In this document: positions 54,224-63,755 of the stretch, one piece after another
Layout of the letters: each line of letters begins with the position of its first letter
How positions within the stretch are numbered: the stretch's first letter is position 1
Assembly (NCBI RefSeq): GCF_001922545.1
Contig: NZ_CP018744.1
Coordinates: 806,001 to 870,000, forward strand
Reading direction: 5' to 3'
DNA: 64,000 bases
From: Borreliella garinii
GTDB taxonomy: Bacteria > Spirochaetota > Spirochaetia > Borreliales > Borreliaceae
Made by a program: the position numbers and the translations under genes
Notes under the pieces: generated by a model
Database searches by the model: none
Told to the model about the DNA's origin: nothing
The model's input: the letters and a program-made list of their open reading frames with translations, nothing else

Positions 54224-56668
54224 TTGGTTTTAAAAAAAATAGTACTCTTGGGGTTTAAATCTTTTTTAAATAGGCAAGAGTTTGAAATAGGTAGAAATTT
54301 GAGCTTTATTGTGGGTCCTAATGGATGCGGAAAGAGCAATCTTATTGATGCTGTTCGTTTTTGTATGGGAGAAGATAATTTAAAATTTTTAAGGGTTGAA
54401 GATATTTCTGATTTAATTTCTGTTTCAAAATCAGGAAAATCAAATTTTTCAGAAATAACTCTTTTTTTTAGTAACATTGATGGTGAAAAATCGACTTTAA
54501 GGGAATTTGGGGAGAATTTTTATATTCGTAGGCGTCTTTATAAGGACGGTTCAAGTGAGTATTATTTTAATAATAAGATTTTAAATTTTCAGGATTATAA
54601 TAGACTTTTGAATAGGTTTCAGTTTAAAAAATCGCCTTATATGTTTATAACCCAAGGCAGGGTGGAAGACATTTCTTTGGGAAGAAATGTAAATCTTAAA
54701 TCTTTAATTGAACAGGCAAGCGGAATAGATGTTTTAAAAATAGAAGAAGAAGAGGCCCTTAAAAATTTTAAGCAATCTAATCAAAATTTATCGTCTTTAT
54801 TAACCTTACAAGAAAATTTAAAGCAAAAGTACGATAACATAAAAAATGTTTACCTTTTGAGAAAAAAACATCAAGATTTAAGTCAAAAATTAGAAGCTTT
54901 AGAAAAAACAATAATATTAAAAAAGCTTTTCAATATTAATTTTGATATTAATGTCTTAAAAAACGAATTAAATTTAGACGGTTTGAGTAAATTTTTGTCT
55001 TCTAGTTTTAAGGAAAAGTTAGAATTTTATTCATTTAGAGAAAAAAATGTTGTTAGTAATATTCAGGCATTAGAAAAGGACCTTGAGCTTGCAAAATCTA
55101 AAATTCTTGGACTAGAGATTAAGATTCAAAAATTAGAGCAAGAAAAGACTGTAAAGATGAATTTGGAAGATAAGCTTATTAAGAGTAAATTTAATTTTGA
55201 GGAGAAAAGAAAATCTATAAATAACGATTTACATCAATTAAATAGTTTGCTTAAAGAAAAGAAAAATGAATTTTTTTCTTTAAGTGATGAAATTAATAGA
55301 TATACTAAAAGTTTTTTTGAACTTGTTGATTTAATTTTATCTGTATTAAAGAGTGCTAAATCAGAAGAGCTTGTTTTATTAAAAGAAAATATATTAGACT
55401 CTCTTAAACTTTTTGAAGAATCGTTGAGTATAAAATATATTAAAGAGATTAGAGTAAATTTAATCAAATATATAAGCAAAGATGAGAATCTTTTGGCTTT
55501 ATTGAAGGATAAAATTGAGCCTATTTTCGATCAAAATGTTGATTTAAAAAAATTTTTGCTTGAAAAAAATTCTTTAAAATCAAATCTTGCTAAAGAGATA
55601 ACAAATATCGAGAGATTAATCGAAGAAAAGACGCTTAAATTAAATGATGCGTTGGGAGAGCTTGAGTATATAGAGCTTTCTAAATTTAAAAATTTAGACG
55701 AAATCAAACTTATAGATGGTAATTTAGAATTTTTATCTGAATCTAAGAATAGTCTTGATGAAGAGATTAAAGATTTGTATTTAAAGCTTGACAATTTAAA
55801 TTTAGAAAAGAGTGATATTCAGCTTAAATTAAACAATCTCGTTGCTTCAAAATCCAATAATGAGTCTTTTAAGGAGAAAGATTTAAGCTCTTCAGTTTTT
55901 TTAAATAATTTTAAAAAAACTAATTATTATGAATATATAAAAAAACAGACAGAGTATGAATTTCTTTTGAACTCTAATTTAAGCATTAAGAATGAAATAG
56001 AAAATTTTAATATTTCTAATAAAATGTCTGATAAATTTAAATTGGAAGAGGACATTCTAACCAGAGATCTATTACAAAAAGAGATCAATGCAATCAATCT
56101 AGGCGATTATGTATTTTTCAATATTGATAAAGAGTTTGATGAAACCAAGGATCGTTTTGAAAAAGTAAGTTTACAAGTAGAAGATTTAAAGCTTTCTAAA
56201 TATTCATTACAAAAGCTTCAAAAAAAAATAAAGAGTGAAATTTATAAAAAATTTAGAGAATCATTTGATGAGATTAATAAAAACTTTTCTTACTTTTTTA
56301 AAAAAATTTTTAAAGGAACCGCCATTCTTTTTTATAATGAAAATACCGATAATGTTGAGATTAGAATAAATTTTTCAAATAAATTTGTCAAAAACAATAA
56401 TATGCTTTCAGGAGGCGAGAGTACTTTGGTTAGCATGGCTTTTTTGTTTGCACTTTATTATTATTCTCCTGCTTGTTTTTGCATGCTTGATGAAGTAGAT
56501 GCAGCTCTTGATTTTGAGAATAGCAAAAAACTTTCTTTACTATTAAAAGAATTGGGGAAAAAAATTCAACTCTTGGTAATAACCCATAATGCATATGTTT
56601 CTGAGGGTGGTGAAAATTTGATAGGCATTACACTTGATAATGGTGAAAGTAAGGTGTTTAATATATAA
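54224..56668 (+). CDS. smc: SMC-family chromosome segregation ATPase, unusually short
   Basis: SMC proteins hold and organise chromosomes. The 814-residue protein has the head halves at both ends: Walker A GPNGCGKSN (31-39), signature LSGGES (728-733), Walker B FCMLDEVDAALD (Asp756 and Glu757) and ITHNAY. Long lysine- and glutamate-rich coiled coils lie between. Typical bacterial SMCs are about 1150-1200 residues. The arms here are short, and I see no glycine-rich hinge; the break in heptads near 355-445 may be its remnant. The start is TTG 54224 with GGGAG at 54214-54218, preferred over TTG 54212. Confidence 0.88.
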   Translation: MVLKKIVLLGFKSFLNRQEFEIGRNLSFIVGPNGCGKSNLIDAVRFCMGEDNLKFLRVEDISDLISVSKSGKSNFSEITLFFSNIDGEKSTLREFGENFYIRRRLYKDGSSEYYFNNKILNFQDYNRLLNRFQFKKSPYMFITQGRVEDISLGRNVNLKSLIEQASGIDVLKIEEEEALKNFKQSNQNLSSLLTLQENLKQKYDNIKNVYLLRKKHQDLSQKLEALEKTIILKKLFNINFDINVLKNELNLDGLSKFLSSSFKEKLEFYSFREKNVVSNIQALEKDLELAKSKILGLEIKIQKLEQEKTVKMNLEDKLIKSKFNFEEKRKSINNDLHQLNSLLKEKKNEFFSLSDEINRYTKSFFELVDLILSVLKSAKSEELVLLKENILDSLKLFEESLSIKYIKEIRVNLIKYISKDENLLALLKDKIEPIFDQNVDLKKFLLEKNSLKSNLAKEITNIERLIEEKTLKLNDALGELEYIELSKFKNLDEIKLIDGNLEFLSESKNSLDEEIKDLYLKLDNLNLEKSDIQLKLNNLVASKSNNESFKEKDLSSSVFLNNFKKTNYYEYIKKQTEYEFLLNSNLSIKNEIENFNISNKMSDKFKLEEDILTRDLLQKEINAINLGDYVFFNIDKEFDETKDRFEKVSLQVEDLKLSKYSLQKLQKKIKSEIYKKFRESFDEINKNFSYFFKKIFKGTAILFYNENTDNVEIRINFSNKFVKNNNMLSGGESTLVSMAFLFALYYYSPACFCMLDEVDAALDFENSKKLSLLLKELGKKIQLLVITHNAYVSEGGENLIGITLDNGESKVFNI

Positions 56669-56693
56669 TTAAATTAGATTTAAGGAAATTAAC

Positions 56694-57095
56694 ATGCAAG
56701 ATGGAAAGTTTAGCTTTAGAAAATATTTTTTAATTTTAATATTTTTAATTTTTATTGTTTCAGGTATTACTTATTTCTATTCAACACAAATGTTAGAGAA
56801 ATCTCAAAGGTCTGTTGAAGATAATTTAGATGCTAAGATTAAATTAGTTGACATGGAAGATTTTTATTTTGATTTAAATAAATCTCTAAATATGGATGAT
56901 TTTTTTATTCCTAGGCCTGATTTTTTAAATGAAAATTTAAATAAAAATTTAGTTATTGATGGATTAATTAAAAATAAATTTCTTGATGAGAATTTTTTTA
57001 AGGATCTTTGGATTAAAAAGGAAAATTTATTTAACATTGATATTGAGAAGGAGAATGAAAAATTAATAGATAAGATTTTAGAAATTTCCAAATGA
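56694..57095 (+). CDS. Small membrane-anchored protein, unknown
   Basis: The 133-residue protein has a basic N-terminus, one membrane helix (about 9-28, YFLILIFLIFIVSGITYFYS) and an acidic extracytoplasmic part rich in D, N, K and L. I do not recognise a family. It follows smc after 25 bases and overlaps the next gene by four bases (ATGA), so the next gene is probably its partner. Confidence 0.72.
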   Translation: MQDGKFSFRKYFLILIFLIFIVSGITYFYSTQMLEKSQRSVEDNLDAKIKLVDMEDFYFDLNKSLNMDDFFIPRPDFLNENLNKNLVIDGLIKNKFLDENFFKDLWIKKENLFNIDIEKENEKLIDKILEISK

Positions 57096-58126
57096 TTAAA
57101 AAATATTTGATTTATATAAGTTTGCTATTTGTTGTTTTTGAAGTTTGTCCTGAGCCAGCTTTTATAAGTCAGAGTGATTCATATGAGCTTGATTTTAGCA
57201 GTAGAGAAGTAGATATTAATGTAAATACCAATTCAAAGTTTAATCTTTCTTTTAAAGATGAGTCTTGGATTTATATCAAAAACAACGAAAATAGAGCTTT
57301 TATTAAGTTGATTGGAGAATCTTACGAGAATGGTGCTGTTTTTTCTTTTCAAACTTTTAAAAAAGAAGGCAAGATTAAGTTGCTTTTTAGCTACCAAAAT
57401 GTTAACAATTCAATTGAATTTAATAAAATGATTATCTTGAAAATTACAAATAAGTTTGAAATTAAAATTCCATCTAGTGGTGGCGTTTCTGATGAAAATA
57501 AGGATATTAAAAGTAATAATAGCCTTGAACTTGGAAGGGGTAGTATTAATATAACTCCTGAAGAAGTTATTGCCGGGGCTTTGAATTTATCTTACATAAA
57601 TGATTACAAAGGAGCAATAGATTTGCTTAATAGGTATAATTTTAATGATGATAAATATATTTTATTGAAGGCGCAAATTTATCATAAAAACAGGGATTAT
57701 TTGAAATCTTATGAAAATTATTTGAAATTGAAGAGTAGATGCTTTAAAAGCATTATTTTTGATCTAATTAAGCTTGGCATAGAGCTTGATATTAAAGAAG
57801 AGGTCTTAGAGAACGCTAGATATTTAGTTGAAAATAATATTGATTTTTCTGAGAGTATTTATCTTGAGATTTTTGAATTTTTAGTAATAAAGGGAGAATA
57901 TGAGTTTGCTTTAAATTTTAGTTCTCTTTACTTTCCCAAGTATGTTAATTCGAGCTTTTTAGATAAATATAGCTATGTGTTGGGGAAACTTTATGAGTCT
58001 GAGAGTAAACATAAAGATTTTTTAAAGGCTTTGCATTACTATAAATTAGTTATTAATAATTACCCCTTTAGTGATTATTATGAGAGAGCCAAGGTAAGAT
58101 ATTTGTTTTTAAAGCGATTTTTTTAG
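57092..58126 (+). CDS. Secreted TPR-like protein, unknown
   Basis: A signal peptide (MIKKYLIYISLLFVVFEVCPEP) precedes a beta-rich N-terminal domain (about 25-130) and a helical-repeat C-terminal half (from about 155; AALNLSYINDYKGAIDLLNRYN-like and ALHYYKLVINNYPFSDYYERAKVRYLF). The last unit resembles the YbgF/BamD type of TPR. The protein is probably periplasmic and may work with the anchored protein encoded just upstream. No precise function can be stated. Confidence 0.75.
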   Translation: MIKKYLIYISLLFVVFEVCPEPAFISQSDSYELDFSSREVDINVNTNSKFNLSFKDESWIYIKNNENRAFIKLIGESYENGAVFSFQTFKKEGKIKLLFSYQNVNNSIEFNKMIILKITNKFEIKIPSSGGVSDENKDIKSNNSLELGRGSINITPEEVIAGALNLSYINDYKGAIDLLNRYNFNDDKYILLKAQIYHKNRDYLKSYENYLKLKSRCFKSIIFDLIKLGIELDIKEEVLENARYLVENNIDFSESIYLEIFEFLVIKGEYEFALNFSSLYFPKYVNSSFLDKYSYVLGKLYESESKHKDFLKALHYYKLVINNYPFSDYYERAKVRYLFLKRFF

Positions 58127-58136
58127 GAGATATTAT

Positions 58137-58808
58137 ATGATAAGGAGAAGGCTTACTAAACAACTTGAAATAATAAAAGATTATCTTTGGGATATGAAGG
58201 AATGTGTGCTTAAAATTATAGATGACTCTTTAATAGCCTTAGAATCTAAGGATAAAAGTTTAGCTAAAAAAATAATCAATGAAGATGAAAAAATAATAGA
58301 TGATTATCAATATGATATTGAGGATTTGTGTGGAAGGATAATTGCGACTGAGCATCCTGTTGCTACAGAACTTAGAGAAATTTTAGCAATTATTAAAATA
58401 ATAAGTTCTCTTGAAAGGATTGCAGACCATGCTACCAAGATTGTAAGAGTTGTTCTTCTTCTAGAATCAGATTTGGATGATTTTGATTTTCTTAATCTTT
58501 ATTTTAAACCTTTAAGAGAAATGGCTGATACAGCTAAAGAGATGTTGTCTGATATTTTTGACGCATATTTTGATGGAGATTTTACTAAAATATTAAAGAT
58601 AGTTAAGTATGATAATATAATAGATAAATTATTTTCAAAGCAAAAAAGCATTGTTATTGATGCAATGAAAAAAAATCCTGAAAATTTAGATTATCTTTTA
58701 AATATATTATTTTTGAATAGTTTTTTAGAAAGAGTAGGCGATCATGTAGCAACAATTGGTGAATTGCTCTATTTTATTAAAATAGGTGAGAAAGTAAACT
58801 TAACCTAG
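58137..58808 (+). CDS. phoU: PhoU-like phosphate regulatory protein
   Basis: The 223-residue protein is built of two related three-helix bundles with the PhoU metal-binding pattern (ISSLERIADHATKIVR and NSFLERVGDHVATIGEL, both with ER-x-x-DH). PhoU normally restrains Pst phosphate transport and PhoR signalling. No pst or phoR gene is in the window. It has AGGAGA 11 bases after the previous stop. It ends just before a large palindrome. Confidence 0.9.
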   Translation: MIRRRLTKQLEIIKDYLWDMKECVLKIIDDSLIALESKDKSLAKKIINEDEKIIDDYQYDIEDLCGRIIATEHPVATELREILAIIKIISSLERIADHATKIVRVVLLLESDLDDFDFLNLYFKPLREMADTAKEMLSDIFDAYFDGDFTKILKIVKYDNIIDKLFSKQKSIVIDAMKKNPENLDYLLNILFLNSFLERVGDHVATIGELLYFIKIGEKVNLT

Positions 58809-58862
58809 CGGCATTATTTTAAAATTTTTAAAGCCAAATAAATTTTATATAATGGAAAGTTT

Positions 58863-58906
58863 TTACAAAAAGAATTAATGATCATGATCATTAATTCTTT
58901 TTGTAA
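58863..58906. terminator. Perfect 44-base palindrome at the phoU/cheR junction
   Basis: Bases 58863-58884 are the exact reverse complement of 58885-58906, with no unpaired loop. The centre is AATGATCATGATCATT and the arms end in TTACAAAAAG/CTTTTTGTAA. It lies between convergent genes and would end transcription from both sides, with CTTTTT inside each descending arm. The minus-strand cheR codons for its last four residues and its stop are inside the palindrome. Confidence 0.75.
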
Positions 58907-59742
58907 GTAGCAGGCATTATGTATTCAAGATTTTTGTTTCCTCTTATTGTTTCTGAATGTCCAATTAAAAGATAAGAATCATCTTTAAGATAGGAGTTTA
59001 ATTTATTGGCAAGGTTGTTTCTAGTTTTTTCATCAAAATATATCATGACATTTCTGCAAAATATTAGGTCAAATTTCTTGCTAAATGGAAATTTTTCATC
59101 CATTAAATTTAATTTTTTAAAGTAAACCATTTTTTTTAAAATTTCTTTAACTTGAAATTTATCATCTTTAAGTTGATTTAAATATTTAGTTTTTAAATAT
59201 TTAGGCAAGTTTATTATACGATCTTCAGGATAAATTCCTTCATGAGCCTCTCTTAGAACGCTAATTGAAATGTCTGTTGCTAAGATTTTGACTTTAAAAT
59301 TTGCTTTATTATTTTCCATGTATTCTTGCAGTATCATTGCAATTGTATACGGTTCTTCACCGCTTGAGCATCCGGCTGACCATATTCTAATTTCTGGGTT
59401 TTGTGATTTTAATATTTTTTCAGCAAGTTTGGGTAATATTTTTTTATTTAAAAAATCGAAATGTTTAGATTCCCTGAAAAAATAGGTATGATTGGTTGAT
59501 ATTTTGTCTACTAATTCAATTAATTGAATATTTCCAGTGCTTTTTTCTAAAAAGTTAATGTATTCAGTAAAATTTTTAAAACCTTTAACTTTAAGAAGAG
59601 ATGATAATCTACTTTCAATTAGCATCTTTTTTTTTTCGCTGAGATTTATTCCAAAATTGTTATAAACTATTTTTATTAATCTTGAAAGTTCGTCTTTAGT
59701 TATATTTATATTAAGGTTGAATTTGTTTTGATTTATGTTCAT
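58891..59742 (-). CDS. cheR: Chemotaxis protein methyltransferase CheR
   Basis: CheR methylates glutamates on chemoreceptors for adaptation. The 283-residue protein has the N-terminal helical domain, TNHTYFFRE, the SAM site IWSAGCSSGEEPYTIAM, and the family stretch FDLIFCRNVMIYFDE. No chemoreceptor-anchoring extension is evident. The 3' end is embedded in the 44-base palindrome. No other chemotaxis gene is adjacent. Confidence 0.93.
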   Translation of the reverse strand: MNINQNKFNLNINITKDELSRLIKIVYNNFGINLSEKKKMLIESRLSSLLKVKGFKNFTEYINFLEKSTGNIQLIELVDKISTNHTYFFRESKHFDFLNKKILPKLAEKILKSQNPEIRIWSAGCSSGEEPYTIAMILQEYMENNKANFKVKILATDISISVLREAHEGIYPEDRIINLPKYLKTKYLNQLKDDKFQVKEILKKMVYFKKLNLMDEKFPFSKKFDLIFCRNVMIYFDEKTRNNLANKLNSYLKDDSYLLIGHSETIRGNKNLEYIMPATYKKN

Positions 59743-59855
59743 ATGCTTTTGATTTTATTCTCCTTTTTGACCCAGAGTGATTTGTTTAAATATTAAAAAT
59801 GTAAAAATTTCTTTTTTAGTTCTATAATATTAAAGCGTACAGCTTAAGTTAAATA

Positions 59856-59889
59856 TTTCAATTGCAATAATTTTTCAATTGTGATAATT
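59856..59889. repeat. Tandem 17-base direct repeat in the cheR/SurA-like divergent region
   Basis: The units 59856-59872 and 59873-59889 differ at two positions (TTTCAATTGCAATAATT versus TTTCAATTGTGATAATT). An inverted repeat TAATTTA/TAAATTA (59885-59891 and 59897-59903) overlaps the second unit. The region lies 45-80 bases before the next gene. I found no convincing promoter hexamer pair here. Confidence 0.65.
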
Positions 59890-59933
59890 TAGTAGTTAAA
59901 TTATTAGTATGCTTACTTATTAAAGGTTGTTTT

Positions 59934-61439
59934 ATGCGAAAAAGAAGTAGTAGAAAAATCAAAAATGATTTAGTTGCACTTGAATCTAAAGAAAAAAAAG
60001 TTGGTATATGGGGTATTTTTGCTCTTATTTTAATTGTTTTCGGATTTATTATTGCACCTTTACTTCCAGGGATCTTTGACAATGCTCATTCATCTGGTTT
60101 AAAATTTGGTTCTTATAAAGGTCAACCTATTTACTATAAAAAAGATAGTAAGTTTGCCAAGTATGTTAATTATTATTCAAATCTTTATTCTAGATTACAA
60201 GGAAATGCTAAAAATATTAATATAGATTACAATGCCTGGTATTTGGCATTTATGAAATATGTTGAGGATATTGCTTTTTTTGACTTGATAAAAAAATATA
60301 ATTTTTACATCTCTAAAGAGATGTTGAATAAAAATTTACTAAGATCTCCTGAGTATTTAGACTCTAATGGGAATTTTAGTTCTAAAAGATATAATAAAGC
60401 TTCTGATTATCAAAAAGTTAAAATTTATGATGATATGGTAGAAAATATACTGTTTTCTAATGTAAAAATTTTTTTAAATAGTAATTTAATATTTCCCGAG
60501 TCTCTTTTTAATCTGATTAAAGATATGAGTACTGTAGAAAGGCATATTTCATATCTTTCTCTTTCTTATCAAGATTTTTCTAATAAAGAAGCAATATCTT
60601 ATGCTGAGAAAAATTTAAATTTATTCAAACGCTTATCGCTTGCGTCTATTCGTTTTAAAAATATGAATGACGCTAGGAATGCTTATGATAAGCTATTAAA
60701 CAAAACTCCATTTGAAGAGCTTGCTAAGCTTTATTCAGATGATATAGCTAATTTCAAAGGTGTTGTTTCTTTGGATAAGTATTATTTTGATTTAGATCTT
60801 AATATTGAGAAAAAAGAAGATCTAGATTTTATTTTTTCTTTAAGAGAGAGTGAATTTAGCAAGCCTATCAAGATTAAAAATAAAAATGAATATCAAATAT
60901 ATAAGGCATTTGGCAATGTTCATAATTTTGATAAAAATTCAGATCGTGATATTAGCTCTGTTAAAAATTATATTGAAACTTATGAGCCAAGCGTTATTGA
61001 AGGTTATTTGGAAAATAAACTAAATAATTTTCTTAGTGATGTTAAGCTTAGTGGTTTAAGCCAAGCTCTTGAAAAATATCGGTTTAGTTTAAAAGAAGAA
61101 ATTGTTAATTTATCTTATAATGTTAATATTTATCCCAATACTTTAAAAGAGTTGGTTGAGTTTAATAATAGCAAATCTTTTTACAATGTTGTTTTTGGAT
61201 TAAAAGAAAATTCTTGGTCTAAGCCTTTTGTAGCAAATAAAAAAGTTTATTTATTTTTTCTGAACTCAGCTAAAAAAAGATCTAAACCGTTTAAAGAAGA
61301 GCTTAAAAATGAAAAACTTCTTGACAATTTAAACATTGCGAATAGCGGTTTGATTACAGATTTTTTATTAAATAAAAAAGATTTTGTTAATAATTTTAAT
61401 GAGTCATTTTTTGCTTTACAAAACTTTAGTCAAAATTAA
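59934..61439 (+). CDS. SurA/PpiD-like membrane-anchored periplasmic chaperone
   Basis: The 501-residue protein has a basic cytoplasmic start, one membrane helix (about 24-46), a SurA-type N-terminal helical domain (about 75-190) and a parvulin-like segment (about 205-330, with [33 protein letters not shown] and [20 protein letters not shown]). A second such segment may follow. Membrane attachment recalls PpiD. Whether prolyl isomerase activity is retained cannot be judged. A role in outer-membrane protein folding is an inference. Confidence 0.8.
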   Translation: MRKRSSRKIKNDLVALESKEKKVGIWGIFALILIVFGFIIAPLLPGIFDNAHSSGLKFGSYKGQPIYYKKDSKFAKYVNYYSNLYSRLQGNAKNINIDYNAWYLAFMKYVEDIAFFDLIKKYNFYISKEMLNKNLLRSPEYLDSNGNFSSKRYNKASDYQKVKIYDDMVENILFSNVKIFLNSNLIFPESLFNLIKDMSTVERHISYLSLSYQDFSNKEAISYAEKNLNLFKRLSLASIRFKNMNDARNAYDKLLNKTPFEELAKLYSDDIANFKGVVSLDKYYFDLDLNIEKKEDLDFIFSLRESEFSKPIKIKNKNEYQIYKAFGNVHNFDKNSDRDISSVKNYIETYEPSVIEGYLENKLNNFLSDVKLSGLSQALEKYRFSLKEEIVNLSYNVNIYPNTLKELVEFNNSKSFYNVVFGLKENSWSKPFVANKKVYLFFLNSAKKRSKPFKEELKNEKLLDNLNIANSGLITDFLLNKKDFVNNFNESFFALQNFSQN

Positions 61440-61450
61440 GAAATGAATGT

Positions 61451-62989
61451 ATGGTAAAGGTTTTGATAGCTAGCTTAATTAATTTTACTAAAGAATTAAT
61501 TCGACTTTATAATTGTGTTTATATCTATTTTTGTAGATTTTTGTTTTTATTCTTTTTTTTTACATTGCTTGCTTGTTCTAAAGCAAGCAAGGATTTTATT
61601 GTTTTTAATAAAGATGTAAAATCTTCTCCCAAAATCGATAATCCAAATTCTAATGTTTTAGAAATTAACAAAATGGAAGATTTTTTTGGAGATATTATAG
61701 ATTTAAAAGGCTATAAAATTCTTGCAGTTCAGCAGGAAAATTTAAATTTAGATGTTTATTTTGAACAGGTGGTCTTAGCTCAAAATTTTTCAAATCTTAA
61801 TGCGTATTTATTTATTATTGGTTTTGATCCTAAAATTAAAGTCGGAACGATTCTTTTCAAAACTCAAATAGATATTGACCCAAAAAATTCTTATAACATG
61901 TATCTTGAGGATATTACAGGTGATTATGATTTTAATATAGTTGTTCAAGGATTTTTAAAAGATAAATCCGTTTTGTACGTTTTTCAAAAATCTGTTTTAA
62001 ATGATGTATCTTCTTATAAGCCCATATTTTTTGACAAAGTTAATGGTACTGTTCTTATTAATAAGTATGCAAGATCTTCAGCTTATGAAGAAAATAGGTC
62101 AAGAGAAAGCTATCCTATTTCTTTAGAAAAATATGAAAAAGTAGGAGAAGATTTAATAATCAGTAAGATTGAAAAATATGAATATTCCCATGTTCAGGGC
62201 AAATATTATCTTTCTTCTGTGAGTGAAAAAGTTGGCAAGATTGATAATAATATTTACAAAACTTTAAAGAATTTAAGCAAAGATGAAGTTTATAGATTTT
62301 TGCATGGAGTTTGGTACGACGCCTATGATTATAATAAAAAACAAGGCAAAGAGATTGATGAAGTTTTATTTTTGTCTTTTGAAAGACAATCAAGCGAGAT
62401 CAATCTTTTTAGAAAAAATTCTCAAGAAGTTGCAAAGATTGAATATATTTCAAAACCGGCTTACAACACTCTTAATGTTAGTGCGAAGTCTCTTTTTTCA
62501 GATTTGATAGTTTACAATTTTTGGATAAAAATTGTAGATAAAGAAAACATTGAAATCAAAATTGACACCAGTACAAATTCTTACGATAATAGTGGATTTT
62601 CAGGATCATTTAAAAGATTTGATGAAAATGTCTTAAACGTTGTTAAAAAAAAAGGTAATAATATTTATTTTATTCCTAGTGGGAATTACGCTTATAAGGA
62701 CAAGATTTATGATTTTTCTTATCCCCATTTAACTTATATTGATGAAAATAAAATTTATTATGGCATTTTTAATATTTTCCCTTTAAAAAATAATTTTGTT
62801 CTTGAATATGAAATTGATATGGGTAGTTACAAGCTTATTGAATCTTTTTTTCTTGAACATATCGAGAGAGTTGTTCAAAAGCAAAAATTTTCTACAATTA
62901 TTCTTAATCCTATTAAAATTTTAAAAGATGATGTAAGCTTAGTTAAAGGACAAAAATTAAAACTTGAGCGAATAGAAAAAATAGGATAA
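61451..62989 (+). CDS. Probable lipoprotein, unknown function
   Basis: A long N-region (about 1-29) leads to a hydrophobic core and the lipobox TLLACS, with Cys42 as the probable lipid site. The mature part (about 470 residues) is rich in beta-strand pattern, K, N and Y. I have a loose memory of related proteins being called pallilysin-related adhesins, but no HExxH protease motif is present and I do not rely on that name. The start ATG has a weak ribosome site. It follows the SurA-like gene by 11 bases and precedes plsC by eight. Confidence 0.72.
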   Translation: MVKVLIASLINFTKELIRLYNCVYIYFCRFLFLFFFFTLLACSKASKDFIVFNKDVKSSPKIDNPNSNVLEINKMEDFFGDIIDLKGYKILAVQQENLNLDVYFEQVVLAQNFSNLNAYLFIIGFDPKIKVGTILFKTQIDIDPKNSYNMYLEDITGDYDFNIVVQGFLKDKSVLYVFQKSVLNDVSSYKPIFFDKVNGTVLINKYARSSAYEENRSRESYPISLEKYEKVGEDLIISKIEKYEYSHVQGKYYLSSVSEKVGKIDNNIYKTLKNLSKDEVYRFLHGVWYDAYDYNKKQGKEIDEVLFLSFERQSSEINLFRKNSQEVAKIEYISKPAYNTLNVSAKSLFSDLIVYNFWIKIVDKENIEIKIDTSTNSYDNSGFSGSFKRFDENVLNVVKKKGNNIYFIPSGNYAYKDKIYDFSYPHLTYIDENKIYYGIFNIFPLKNNFVLEYEIDMGSYKLIESFFLEHIERVVQKQKFSTIILNPIKILKDDVSLVKGQKLKLERIEKIG

Positions 62990-62997
62990 TAGTTTTT

Positions 62998-63735
62998 ATG
63001 AAAATATTGAGAAGTGTTATAACTTATTTTAATGTTTTATTGTTCTTTTTGATTTTGATTTTTTTTTTATTTCCCTTCTACTTGATTTGTAAGATTTTTT
63101 CACTTGAGCGTTATGTTATTAGATTTAGCTTTATTATGATGCGAGCTTGCATTAAGATTGGTTTATGGCTTGCTGGAATTAAAATTATTGTTACAGGTTC
63201 TGAGAATATTCCCCAAAAAAGCAATATAATCATAATGGGAAATCATATTGCGGCTATGGATCCTTTAATTTTTATTTATACCTTTGTTAATCCATTTGTA
63301 ATATTAGCAAAACATTCTTTGCTTAGGGTTCCTTTTGTGAATCTTGTTTTAATTGTTATGGGCGCTATTTTTGTCAATAGAAAGAGCATAAGATCTGCTG
63401 CTATTGCTGAGGCTAAGGCAATAAAGGTTATGAGAGAGGGTAGATCTATTGGAATTTTCCCTGAAGGGACTAGGAACAGAGGGGGGGATACTAAGGTTTT
63501 TAAAAAAGGTGCAATTAAGATGGCATTAAAGACAGGAACATCTATTCTTCCTGTTACTCTTTATAATACTAATAACTTTTTCATTAAAAATATTATTTTT
63601 AATTCTGGAGTATCTGTTTATATTCATGTCCATCCTTTGATAGATGTTTTAAAATTAAGTGAATATGAAAAAGAGAATCTTACTAGTATTATTAGAGATC
63701 AAATAGTTAAAAAGCTTGAAACTATTAAAATTTAA
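62998..63735 (+). CDS. plsC: 1-acyl-sn-glycerol-3-phosphate acyltransferase
   Basis: PlsC adds the second fatty acid to make phosphatidic acid at the cytoplasmic membrane. The 245-residue protein has an N-terminal membrane helix (about 10-32), the catalytic NHxxxxD motif (GNHIAAMD, His83 and Asp88) and the substrate motif FPEGTR (154-159) followed by NRGG, encoded in part by a G7 run. It ends 20 bases before parE. Confidence 0.93.
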   Translation: MKILRSVITYFNVLLFFLILIFFLFPFYLICKIFSLERYVIRFSFIMMRACIKIGLWLAGIKIIVTGSENIPQKSNIIIMGNHIAAMDPLIFIYTFVNPFVILAKHSLLRVPFVNLVLIVMGAIFVNRKSIRSAAIAEAKAIKVMREGRSIGIFPEGTRNRGGDTKVFKKGAIKMALKTGTSILPVTLYNTNNFFIKNIIFNSGVSVYIHVHPLIDVLKLSEYEKENLTSIIRDQIVKKLETIKI

Positions 63736-63755
63736 TTTATAAAGCAAGGATTTAG

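Noticed and set aside
61451..62989. Metalloprotease (pallilysin-type) function for the lipoprotein
   Set aside because: No HExxH motif is present; only the lipobox and general secreted character are supported.
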